Source of the DNA: Mrakia gelida
Taxonomy: Eukaryota > Basidiomycota > Tremellomycetes > Cystofilobasidiales > Mrakiaceae
Direction: 5' to 3'
NCBI GenBank assembly: GCA_024345305.1
Contig: BRON01000012.1
Span: forward strand, 992,001-1,056,000
DNA length: 64,000 bases
Each line of letters opens with the position of its first letter. Position 1 is the stretch's first letter. A program made the translations under genes and the position numbers. Below, piece by piece: positions 10,698 to 28,955 of the stretch. The notes below the pieces were generated by a model. It was not told the DNA's origin. It searched no databases and worked only from the letters and a program-made list of their open reading frames with translations.

Positions 10698-13115
10698 TCA
10701 ATCGAGAAGAGAATCGAGGATAGTTCTCGGATCCACGTAGTCGTAGGCGTGATCCCTGCGACGAAAACAAAACGCGAGAACGCGAAACGAGGGTCAGCCT
10801 TTCCGTTTCCGTTTCTCTTCCCTCTCCTCCCCACCCCAAAGCCCCTTCCCTCCCTCGTCACAAAGAAAAGGGTCCAAACTAAGCGCTCACTTCTTCTTCT
10901 TCTTCTCCGGCACCCCCTCTATCCCACCCCCCTCCGCCTTAACCTTCTCCTTCTCCTTCTCCCTCTCGGCCACCTCCTTCTTCTCCCTCTCCTCCTGCTC
11001 CTCCCTCTTCCTCCCACCACCCTCCTCCTCAGGCTCCCTCCACCTCCTCTTCTCCCTCTCCGCCTCCTTCCACATCTCTCCCCAAGCCTCATCATCTAAC
11101 AACCGACTCCCCACGACCCTCGAGACCGACCCCAAGTCCATCGCCATCCCAGGCGCGACGGCGAGGGTGCCCTGGAGGGAGTGGAGGGAGAAGGTGTTAG
11201 GGGGGGTTTGAGGGCCTGTAGAGGAGGCGGAAGGGGAGGTGGGAGTGGAGTGGATGAGGGAGGGGACGAGGGTCGAGGTGGAGGTGGAGGCTTCGGCGTT
11301 GACGGTGGTAGTGGTGCGTTTGGGTTTGGGTTTGGAGGAGGAAGGGAGAGATGGGTGGATGGAGGGTGACGATTGGAGGTTGGATCGGTGGAGATGGAGG
11401 TGGGTTGTGATGAGGGTTTTGAGGTGCGTCTGTACGCCGCGAGGAAGGGAAACGAGCAAAGTCAGCGAAAGAAAGAGAGAAAGTACGACGACGGCGTCGT
11501 CGAAACGCGAACGAACGAAGAGGAAAAAGCCAAACATACCTCAACAGCAAGACCCATCAAACTACCCACACCCGGTCCAGCAGTATCGAGCCCGTTCTCC
11601 GCGGCGATTCGAGCCATCCTCTCCCTGATTTGTTCCGCAGAGGGAAGGCAGCGATTTTCCAAAGCGGATCGAGTGGGCAGGTTCTGCTCTTGTTGTCGAC
11701 CGTGAGTGGGTGTATGCGGGGCTGACAATGGATAAACCGAGAACCCACCCATCAGCGTCAATCTCGAAGGTATAGAGAAGTGGGAAAGAACACTCACTTG
11801 ACGAGCCTCCTTCGGTTGGAGTCCCAACGGCGTCCCTCCCATTGGCAGGACCGAGGACGGGTCGTTCCCTCTCCATCTCACTCCCTCCCACCCATCCAGC
11901 TCCACTTTTCCTCCTTTCCTCCCTCTGCCCACCTTCCTCGCCATCATCGTCGCTGTCGTCTCCACCTCCTCCTCCACCCAAACTCTGAGTGGCTCGAACT
12001 CTCTCCCTCTCCCTCTTTGGCATCCCGAGCACCCAGCCTATCACTCGTCTCTTCGCGCCGTAGGGAGTAGGGTCGTCCGGTCTTCGAGCTCGTTTGGTTG
12101 AGATGGGTACTGAGGAAGGGATGGGAGTGGTTGGGAGGGAGTTGGAAGCGTTGGAGATCAAAGAGATCAAAAGATGGTTGTGAAGGGGAACTGAGCGAGG
12201 GAAGTTGACGACGCGGTCGCGAAGGAGAGGGAGGGAGGGAGGGAAGGCGAGTTTTGGTTGTCAGCGAAATTGTAAAAACTCGTCCGAAAGTTGTGAAAGA
12301 AAATGGTGTAGGGGTGGATGGAAGTGAAGATCTTCCTCTCGAGCTACTCCCAGCTCCGAAAATCGTACAGGAAGGGAAGAAATGAGCGAAAGAGGTGGAG
12401 CTCATTTAGCGTGATGCGAGCTCAGCTTGTAACGGAGGCTGGATCCTCTCCCTTCCCACCCCCCCAAGCGCTGGCAGAACCAGTCCGAAAAATGCCCGAC
12501 CCAAAGAATCCAACTCCATAGAAAGTGTAGAATGATTCTAGAGGGTTGAACTGGGTGCATCCACCCTGTCCAAGTTGAAGGAGCTCGATTCATTGAGAAT
12601 GAAGAAGTCGAGGGAGGAGGAGTCGACCTCTCCTTCCCTCTCTGATCGGGTGTCCGACCGTTCAGGCTAGAAAACACCCTACACGAGCTCGTTCGCTCCC
12701 ATCCACCCATCCAGACCCTAGAATGGACTCCTATCCAGCTACCATGAGAAGTACGGAGAGAGCAGGACTCACTAAGCCGTTTTTCTGTCCCTCCTAGCCA
12801 TCCATCGACGAGGCCGTCGAGCTCCTCCCTGGCAATCTTGCCAGTCAAGAAAGAGACCAACGCCTGCCAGTAAGGAAGTCCGTTCTCCCCTAGAACGTCG
12901 TGGAGTTGTTGTTTCTAGTGGATGGCAAAGGGAGAAGTGTGTGAGTGTGTGGATGGATGGATCGAACGAGGAAGAAAGCCGAGGAATGAGAGGGAGAGGG
13001 AACTGAAGGGGGAGAGAGGGCTCACAATCTTCAGAGTGTCAATCCTCACGTAGGGTGCGGGGGATTTCTTCGATTTTTCGAGAGGAGTAGTAGGAATGGA
13101 TACTATCGAATCCAT
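10698..13115 (-). CDS. HFI1: SAGA complex subunit Ada1/Hfi1
   Basis: Structural subunit of the SAGA histone-acetyltransferase coactivator, of the SAGA-Tad1 family, acting in the nucleus. Six exons: 13115-13026, 12914-12773, 12190-11798, 11721-11540, 11429-10891 and 10755-10698. Family landmarks occur in order: YVRIDTLKIKQQLHDVLGEN, YWQALVSFLTGKIAREELDG, LVDGWLGG, then IPLHNHLLISLISNA, LPSAEQIRERMARIAAENGL, and THLKTLI joined to it across an intron. A charged Glu/Lys/Arg tract and the short tail DHAYDYVDPRTILDSLLD finish the protein (about 465 residues). Intron 2 is about 580 nt (12191-12772), several times longer than the others; a missed exon there is possible. The final exon was placed because its phase matches and an earlier TGA is removed by the intron. 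Confidence 0.85.
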
Positions 13116-13597
13116 GCTGAAGAAGGAGGAAAAAAGAAGATGTTGAGGGGGAAGGAGGAGTGGTTGAAGGGTGAGTGAAGTTTGGTCAAGCTGCCCTCCG
13201 TCGCTCGTGGATGAGGGGCCCTCTTTCTTCCGCGCAGAGGATGAGGAGCATTCAAAGAAATCACTACTAGAACTCGAACTAGACAAGCAGGCAGGGTAAC
13301 GATAGTGTCCAAAGGCGTAGATTCGAGGGAAAGTAACGGGAAAAAGGGAGAGAAAAGAGTCCGTGGGGAGGGAAAAGAAAGCAAAAGGAGGACGCGAGCG
13401 AGAGACAGAGAGATTGTGCGAAGGAAACGATGCGAGTTTAGATGAGAGAGAGTGGGTGATGCAGAGAGAGCGAAAGCAAAAGGAGAGAGAGAGATCGTGA
13501 ACGAGTCTACGAGAGTTCGAAAGCAAAAATGAGGGTCGTAAAATGGGAAAGAGAGAGGGAGAAGAGAAAGTCCGGCCTGCGCGTCCGTCCGTCCGTC
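13116..13597 (-). other. Upstream region of ADA1
   Basis: About 480 bp between the ADA1 start and the chitin-synthase stop, both on the minus strand. It contains purine-rich stretches and a run of CCGT units near 13586-13597. No gene seen. Confidence 0.5.
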
Positions 13598-16500
13598 CTA
13601 CATCGACCCTTGCAGGATTCCGTCGATGCTTTGGTTGATCCAGGGGACTCGTCCAGTGAGATCGGCCTTGGGGAACCGAGCGAAGAGAGCGACTCGGGCA
13701 GTCTTCTTGGTGACGGTCATCAAGTCCTGATTCGTTCGTTTCGAACAAGGGGAAGGAAGGTCAGCCTCGTCCGTTCGTTCGTCGTCACTTCTTCCCTCTT
13801 CCCTTTCCTTCTCAAGCACAGAGCGAAAGAAACGATCGAGAGACTAACCTGGCTCGAGAGGTAGTGCCTCAGTTCGGAAAGAACCTCCTCGTCCGATGGA
13901 TCCGTACTGTCGCTCGGTGGGTTGGAAGCGAAAGGGTTGGCTGTCGTCGCGAGCGAGAAGGTGCTCATCCTCGGGTTGTGGACTCCTCCTCCCAGTCCTG
14001 CTCCTCCGTACGCGGACGGGAAGCTCATCATCGTGTTCCTCTGAACTCCCATCCCAGGGAACGAGGGAGGGTAGAGCGGTTGCGAGTAGTCGGAGGCGTG
14101 AGGAGAGGAGTTGAAGCCCATTTGAGGGAGCGAGGGAGGAGCAGGGTTGTAAGGAGGAGCGTTGCCGTAGCCGGAGAAACCACCGATCGAGGCCATGGAG
14201 GGCATACGAGAGTTCTGAAGATTGTTCTGTTGTCCGAGGTTGGGGTTGGAGTTGTGATGCTTGAGGGCGTTGCTGTCTCGGCTGGTTGGGAAGGAAGCGA
14301 AGAACGGCGACGCGTCGAGGTCAGTTTCGAAGGACTCGCCGTCGTCGAGATCGCCACCGGCAAAAGGTCTGAAAACTCACTAGAAGTCGCCTCCACCTTG
14401 AGAGCCACCGTACTGAGATCCACCGTTGAAGCCACCTCCGAAACTGGGAGGAGGAAGAGGACTCCTTTGTCGCTTCTGCTCCCTCACCGACGCTCGAGTC
14501 GATCCGTAATCCGATCCTCCCTTGACCGATCCAGACTCCTGCCTCGACGTGTTCTCCCAGGCTTCGGCTTCGTAGTCTGTACAGATAAGAGGAAGAAGAT
14601 CCATCAGTAACGAGGACGAAGAACGACGAAAAAAGGAAGCGAGCGAAAAGACTCACCGCTGAACTTCTTGAGCGGGATCATCGAGTCGTCGAAGTACTCT
14701 CCCTCACTGGTGATGACGGTCTTGTCCTTTCCTTCTCCAACCACGACCCTCGTGTTTCCCCAACTGAAGTCGTCCATGCTCCAGAACGAGTAGACGGGGA
14801 GGAAGAACGAGTAGATCGGGTAGCTGAAGGAAGGGGAACGAAACGCGAGTCAGCTTCGCTTCCGCTCGAATCGAGAAAAGAAGAAAAGACGGATCACTCA
14901 CGCCATGAGGAAGATGATCATCCATCCGATGAGCATGAACTCTCGCTTGAGGAGGAAGATGATGATCTGAAGGGAGGAGCGAAGGGACGAAGAGTCAGCG
15001 AGCGAAGAAGCAGCGCGAGGAAAGTCGATGGCTTCGTCTGCTCACCTGAAGACCGTAAGAAACTCCAATCATGGCGAGAGCGATAACGGGGATGGGAGCT
15101 TGTCCGGTGGCGACGGTGATGATGAGGTAGAAGAGCTAAGAGGAACGAGAGAAGCATCAATGATCAGCGAGCGAGACGAGACGAGGAAGTCGACGACGGC
15201 GAGGAAACGACGATCGAGACTCTTCCAACTCACGTAGACACAGGTAGCGGGCAAGATCTGTTGGTAACGAAGGTCGAGGTCAGCGAAGGGAAAGGGGTGA
15301 ACGAGAAGCTCGCTTCGAGGGTGGGAAGGAAAGCCGACTCACGATAGTTCCGACGAGATCGAGGAAGACGATGAACCTCATGGAGAAGAGACAGAATCCA
15401 CACAGATCCGGCAGGAAGTAGAGCTCGGCCAAGTTGTGAATCGTCGAGTTGATCCATCTCCTCCTCTGCGAGAGCAGCACAGACCAACGATCGGGAGCGA
15501 CGGTGTACGAAATGGCGTCGGGAGTGAACTTCATCTTGTAGGCCGGGAAGTACTTGAGCATGAGGGTGGTGAGGTATCGATCCTCTCCAAGGGAGAAGAG
15601 GTTCTTCTTGTGGAGGGTGTCGACGACGGGTTCCGAGTAGTCGTCGATGATTCGTTGCGAGATGATGATGGGTCGCCCTTTGTCGGCGGTTCGAATTCGG
15701 TACACTGAGAAGCATCCGGGGAGACAGGTGACGGATCCGAAGAGGGACTCGAAGGCCTTGGCGAGATGATGGGAGATGAAGTATTCGTAGACCTGTGGAA
15801 AAAGGAGGAGGGAAGAGAAGAAGTTAGCTCAAAGGAGGGAGAGACGCGTCTCGGATCGAATCGAACCGAAACTTACCTGGATCATCGTCGTAATCGACTG
15901 CATCTCGTTCTGAAGCTTCGTCTCTCCACAGATTCCGATGATGCTCTGATCGTCGACGGCACAGGCGACCATTCGGTTGAGCGAGTCGGGATCGACGGAC
16001 TGAAAAAGAGCGAACGAAGTCAAGTCAGCGTCGACCTCTCAGTCTCCTCCCTTCAGCTCGGATAAGCGAGACTCACGGTATCGGCATCGACCTGGAAGAG
16101 GTACTCGTAGAAGGCAGGGTCGATTCCGATGACGTTCCTCATCTGATGGTAGATCTCGAGTTCCAGGGGAGCCATGGGAGCGTCGAAGTGAACTCGGTTG
16201 AGGTATCGAAGGAGGAGGACCTGCGAGTCTCGCTTTCCTCTGTTTCCAGGCTTCGATCTTTCCGACGGCTTTCCGACCTTGACGATGACCATGTAGCTGA
16301 AGTGAGGAGGAAAGGAAAGAAGAACGAGGGTCAGCGAACGAGTCGAAGCTCGCCGAGAGGGAAGAGAAGGAAGCCAGACTCACGGAACGACGTGACCCTC
16401 AAACTCGTAGAGACCAGAGTAGACCTTCCCGTAGTTGAGCTGCTTGGATCCCTCTCCGACCGACTTGAAGAGCAACGGCTCCGGATCCAGTTTCGGGTCG

Positions 16501-19500
16501 ACTCCGAGGATGTCGAGGACGATTCGAGGGGTCGTTCGATCGTTTCCGCTTCCGATGATATTTCCGTCGCAGAGAACGAACATGAGCTTCCTCTTGTCGT
16601 CGTACTTGAGAGCCGCGAGCGAGTCGAGCGTTCTTCGAAGGGATTCCTCTCCCTCGGTGTAGCAGGGGATCTGGCAAATGACGAACTTGTCTTGGAGCTC
16701 GGGCGTTCGTTTCGAGGAGAGTTGAAGGGCGGCGAGGACTGTGAACGAACGAGAAGGAAGCGAAACGAGGTCAGCATTGTTGCGGGTCGACAGAAGGTAG
16801 GAAAAAGGAGCTCGCAGACTCACACTTGGCGAGAATGGTGACCATGATGAGGACCGAGAAGGCGAGGAGGATGTAGTTGTTGGCAGTGCATCTCGGGGTC
16901 GTCCTGAAGTCCTTCTCTCCCTTGTAGAACGCGTTCTTGAGGCACGTGAACTGCTGGGAGGCCGAATCGTCCCCGAGAGCGGCGAAGACCTTGTCGAGGG
17001 ACTTGGTGATGTCCTGACCGGGGAAGTTCTTGAAGACGTCCGTGACTGACGAGTCGAGGAAGGAGTAGTTTCCAGCGGTGGTGTCGGCGGCGTAGTAGGT
17101 GACGGTGGTGAAGTAGTCGGTGAGATCGTAGAGTCCTTCCTTGTAGACAGCCCAGACGCTGAGAGAGAGGAAGCGAGAGGAGAGAGACGGCGAGTCAGCG
17201 AAACGAAGACGCGTCGAGCGAGAAGAGACGGGACGAATGACTCACTTGGATCCGTCGTTCGCAGAATCCACGATGACCTTGTTGTCGATGACGAACTCTC
17301 CCTTGTAGAACGGCGTGAGGAACGGGAGGAAGGTGTTTGGGTACCAGTTCGAGTCGGCGGCCAAGCCAGCGGATCCCTGAGTCTGTTGCGATCCCGACCA
17401 GTGAACGGCGTACGAGTCGATGGCGGTGAAGTTTCGTTGGAGTTGGAGGGTTTCGTCAGTGACGAGTCCAGGGCAGGCGACGTTGAAGGGGATGGGGAAG
17501 TAGCCGGTGAGGTCGAGTCCAGCGAGCTGCATCATGACGTCCGAAGTGATGGGAGCGGCGGCGATGTCGCTGTGCTGAGCTCGCCAGAAGTCGGTGATGT
17601 CGTAGACTCGTCCTGGAGGGAAGAAGAGGGAGTTTCGAGTCAGCTCGAGAAAAAAGAAGCAGAAAAGGAAAGAGGGGAGAAGAAGAACCGCGACTCACCA
17701 GCGACCGAAACCCAGAAATCGTTCGAAGCAGCGTGTTCGCTCAGTTCGCTCTCGTTCCAGGCGTAGTTGAACTTGGGACAGAGCAGCCTTCCGAAGATGA
17801 CGACGTAGAAGATGACGATGCAGCAGAGGAGGAAGATGAGGAAGCAGATGGTGACCTTCTCCCTCCAGGCCATCCTCACGTCCGGCCGTTTCATCCTCCC
17901 GACCTTCGAGAGCAGGAAGTTCGGGATCCACCACGTCATCAACCACACGAACCGCACCCACCACTTCCTCGACGACGAGATTTCGATCGTCTCCACCGTC
18001 GCTCCAGGCGTCAACTCCTTCACCACCAGCCCATCCCCTCCCGCTCCTCCCTCGTCCTTCGTCGACGGCGCGTCTCCTCCTCCTCCTCCTCCTCCATGAC
18101 CGCTAACAAACGTCGCAGGCGAATCCGGTCGACCACTGTGGTTGGTGTTGTTCTCCCAGACTTCCGGCTCGACCCAGCTAGGAGCGTATCCTCCCTTCTT
18201 CGACGTTCGGTTTTTGTTGGGTCGAAGCTCGGCAGCGTAGCCAGCGAATCCGTTTCCTGGAGCAGGTTCGAAGTATCCCGATCCATTGGCCGTCTGACGT
18301 TGAACGAGAAGGTCCTCGGCACTCTCTCCTGCTGCTCCTCCGACGTTCCAAGGAGTGCTAGGCGAGCGAAGTCCAGCCATCGAAACGGGTTCGACCGTCT
18401 CCGCGTCCTCGAGAGCGGCGGGATCTCCTCTCCTCTTCTCGTCGTCTCGAACCTCGTCCTCGACTTCCTTCCAGGCGTCGTAGCTGAGCCAGATCCGTCG
18501 ATCTCCAACGAAGTAGTCGAGCCCTTCCGTCCACGAACGACTGATAGCGAACTCGGAGACGACGGTCTCGATGGATCCGTCTCCCTTGACTCCATACCTC
18601 GACGCGAAGTCTCCAAGCTCGAGATCGGCGACGAAGTCCGTCCGACGACGAGCGACCATATCGGGGAGGAGGAAGGCTCGAATTTGGGACTTGACGCGTC
18701 GCCTGTCGAAGGAGTTGGGGAGGGAGTTGTCGTTGGGTCGAATGCAGAGGACGTCCCACGTCCGACTTGATTCGATGGATCGGAGCAGTTCGGCGAGGGT
18801 GGAGTTGAGTTGAGTGGTGACGGGGTAGACTTCTCCTGCTTCCAGAGGTGACTCGTAAGGTTCGGGTGGAGGAGATCGGTTGGTTGAGGTCGGGGAAGGG
18901 TTGACGATGGTCGGACGACGAAGGGGAGTGATGGAGACCTGAGCTTGGACGATGGTCTTGTTGTCCTGAGGATGGAGCTCGGCGGCGATGCTGGGACCTG
19001 AGACGAGCTTGTTGATGAAGGAATCGGTGGATCCTCGAAGGAGTCCGACGAAGGAAGCGTCGAGGACGTCCAGATCCTTGTCGATGAAGCCTCGGACGTC
19101 GTAGCTGCAGCTTCCGGTGTAGTGGTTGATCCCGAAGAGCGTCCTGTCGAGAGCTGGTCCGTTGTTTCCGACTCCTGGAGAAGTGATGAACGATCCGTGG
19201 GCTCCGAACTTGTGGGTGAGATCGTCGAGGAGTTCCTCGTCCTTGTCGTCGCTCGACTTCCCCTGCTTGAACCGAGAGCAGCCCTTCGCGAGAGCTCCGA
19301 AGATCCCTGCTGGTTTCCGATCCGCCTTCGATCCAATGGGTCCTCCGCGAAGAAGCTCGACGCATCCTGAGTTCTCCATCGTCATGACTGAAGGGAGAGG
19401 GACTCGATCCGCCGTGATGGAAGCGTTGTAGCCCGTCGAGTCGTCGAACGTCCTTCGAACGAACTGGGAGTGGAGGATCTCGGCGGAGAAGTTGAAGCAG

Positions 19501-21125
19501 AGCTCCTCGAGCGAGTTCTGGCCGAAGGCTGCGATGAGGGGAGCCTGTCCTGTTGCTTGCATCGATCCTGATGGCGTCCGACTCTGGAATCCTGGCTGGT
19601 CGAAGAGGGAGATCTGAGTGGGAGGAGTTTCGTCCGAGTCGAGTTTCTGGTTGGCCGACTCGACGACGAAGGCGAAGAGGATGGCGTAGAGATCCCTGAC
19701 GAGTCCATCTCGGTGAACGGCTGACGCCTCGGCGGTGAGGAATCCTGAGGCGAGCTCCTTCCTGATGAACTTGGTCTTGTTCGTGAGCGCCTGCTCGAGG
19801 TCCTCCGCTTCGACTCCGAGGAGTTTGGCGATCTCGTCGAGAACGAGGAGGTTTCCGACGATGGCTGACTCGTACGAGAGATCCCGATCCGGGTGCTCGA
19901 TGAACTCGAGGTTGCCGAGGAGGAGAATGGCGACGAGGAGGGAGAAGATGGAAGCGACGTGTTTCGGTTTGAAGCCTAACGAGGCCATGGCTGCTCGAAG
20001 CTCTCCCATCTGAGCGTGATCGTCCGAAAGTGGTCCTCCAGGTAAGAGGTAGCATCCCGAGGAAGCGAGAAGAGCGTAGCTCGAAGGTTCGTCCAGGTTG
20101 AGAGCGTCTCGTTCGTCCGGCGATGCTCCAGCGAGGAGTTGGTAGAAGACGTTGAAGGACCGTTCGTCCGAGGCGAGGTGGGTGACTCTCGACTTGTCCA
20201 GTCCGAAGGTGAGGACCTTGGCTCCTGAGATTCGTCCTTTCTCGGTGAAGTGGAGTTCGAGGAGTTTACCGAACCGAGAGGCGGAAGGGTTGGACGAGGT
20301 TTTGGCTGAACCGAAGGAGTCGAGGAGGGTGGAGAGGGCTTTGACCTGATCGGCGATGCGAGACTCTTTGCGAGAGTGGGAGGAGAGACGGAGGATTTGG
20401 GAGAGGAAGAGTTCTGAGCTGAAGGATTTCCCGGATCCTGTGATCCCACTAGATGAGAGAAGGAGAGAGAGGGAGAGTCAGCGAAAGCTGAGCTTTGTTT
20501 TCCCTTCGAGCTTCTGTTTCGAGCTGGTGAGGGAGAATCTTCGAGCTTGGAGCTGACAGACTTCAAGTGCAGATTCTCCCAACAGTCCCCTGCCCACTCC
20601 CCATACAAAACCTCGTAGAAATCGACGCTCTTTTCTTGGAAAAAATCGAAACGACGAGGTCCTTCCCAGCTCTGTTCCCGATGAGCTCGCTCCTCCTTCT
20701 CGCCTTCCCCACACAGCCAGCCAGCCTCGCCCTCGAAAGAAAATCTTCACTCACCTAAACACCACCGCCTGACTCTCCTTCCTCCTCCTCATCAACAGAT
20801 AGACCCTGGCAGCCAGCTCGTACAGATGAGGTTGCATCGGTCCTCCTGGCGGTTCGTCTCCTGTTGTATCGACGTACTCGCTCTCCTTGTAATCCCTTGC
20901 GCTGGCATCGTTGAGGTTGGCGAGCGTCTTTAAGGGGTTGACGACGAGTAAGGTTGAAGAGGAGAGTCGAGTGTAAGGCAAGTCTGATCTGAATCGTTGA
21001 TGGAGGAGGGTGAGGAGTTGGTCGTCGGAAGGGAAAAGGGTGGCTCCTCCTTGAGAGTGGATCAGAAGGGTGACATCGTGCGTGGAAGCAGCTTCCTTGG
21101 AGGAGAGAGAGGGCTGGGTCGCCAT
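13598..21125 (-). CDS. Chitin synthase with N-terminal myosin-like motor domain
   Basis: Makes cell-wall chitin from UDP-GlcNAc at the plasma membrane. Domains in order: myosin-like head (exons from 21125 to about 17698) with P-loop GITGSGKS, switch-I-like NPSASRFG and switch-II-like FDQPGFQ; a first membrane segment ([20 protein letters not shown]); a cytochrome-b5-like region ([10 protein letters not shown]...); then the glycosyltransferase core. Catalytic landmarks are [17 protein letters not shown] and [10 protein letters not shown], followed by several C-terminal membrane helices (about 15330-14830) and a DEK-C-type end ([15 protein letters not shown]... then [14 protein letters not shown]). 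The layout fits class V/VII chitin synthases, about 1,900 residues. The first intron (about 300 nt) splits the codon just before the P-loop. The start [12 protein letters not shown] is the first methionine in the motor frame. Chitin synthases of this kind support polarised growth along actin. Confidence 0.93.
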
Positions 21126-21877
21126 GGTGACGGCGGGGGCTGTAGTAGAGAGGGGGAGGAGGGGAGAGAGAAGCGAGAGAAGGTGAGCTGAAGGTTCTTT
21201 GGGGAGGAGGAGGTAGGGAGGGAGGAGGAACGGGGCAGCGAAGGGGAGGAGGCGAGTTGGCGACGAACAGGCTCTTCGAAAGGAACTTGTATACTTACAA
21301 TCGAAAGAGTCGAGTGTCTACTAGAGACCAAGGGGGAGAAGAAGAAGGGGCGAGTCCTCCGAGGGTGGGCGAGAGAAGAAACCGAGAAGGGGAAGGAGAA
21401 GAGAGAGCTCGTTGTCGTTTGAGGTTCCGGACCTTCAGCCAGCTTCAGCCTCCTCTCTTCCTCGGCGAGGGAAACGAGAGCGATCCCTCCTTCCTGCGGT
21501 GCTTTGGGTGACTTTCCAGGGAGGGAGAGCAAATCGGATCGTATGTCTTGTTCGAATCAAGGAGACGACTCTCGGAAAACAATCGCAAGCTCGCCGAGAA
21601 AATCTTCCCTCTCCCTCAGAGGACTCGCACGAGGCAGACCCTCGAAGGACGCGTCATGTCCTCCCCTCCTTTCCCTTTCACCTCCTCGCTCATCCTCCCC
21701 AGTCAAGAAAACCATTCGTTGAATCATGAGAGAGTATCGTTACAGCAACAGAGAGCGGGTAGGTAGGGGAGAGGGAAAATGCTAGGAGAAGGACGAGATG
21801 GAAAAGAGAGAGAACCGCCAAGGGGTAAGAGAGAAAAAGAAAGCAACGAACGAAAACAAGGTTCGACGCGTCTTGTT
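21126..21877 (-). other. Chitin synthase upstream region and Pol III 3' flank
   Basis: About 750 bp between the chitin-synthase start and the Pol III subunit stop, both on the minus strand. No gene with consistent splice sites was found. It is the likely chitin-synthase promoter and leader. Confidence 0.5.
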
Positions 21878-28629
<6,752 letters not shown>

Positions 28630-28955
28630 CTTGGGAAGAAGGGAGGGGGGATGGGGAGGAGAGAGGAGGAGGAAGGGAGAGTCGAGGTGGGAGGAACGAA
28701 GGAGGCGAGGTGATTGGAGGCTCTCTTGATTCTACCGAGGGATGAAGATTTTCTCTGCTCTGATCGGACTTTGTGAAGGACCTGATTTGAGCTAGAGAAA
28801 GTTGGAGAGAGTGTCGCTATGAGATGCGACGAGGGTGAACGTTGAGAGCTCCAAGAGAGGAAGGAAACGAAAGCTCGTCCAGATTTCGCGCGAAGTCCCT
28901 GAAGGAGGGAGAGCTCGACGATCGCTTCCTCCCAAACCACCACCCTCTCACAAAC
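28630..28955. promoter_or_regulatory. Shared divergent promoter of RPC1 and RAT1
   Basis: 326 bp separate the start codons of two divergent genes for nuclear RNA metabolism. No coding potential is evident. I could not identify specific factor sites. Confidence 0.5.

Noticed and set aside
17733..18770. 345-codon plus-strand open frame opposite the chitin synthase
   Set aside because: It lies wholly inside the conserved motor-domain coding sequence on the other strand and has biased Arg/Ser/Glu composition.
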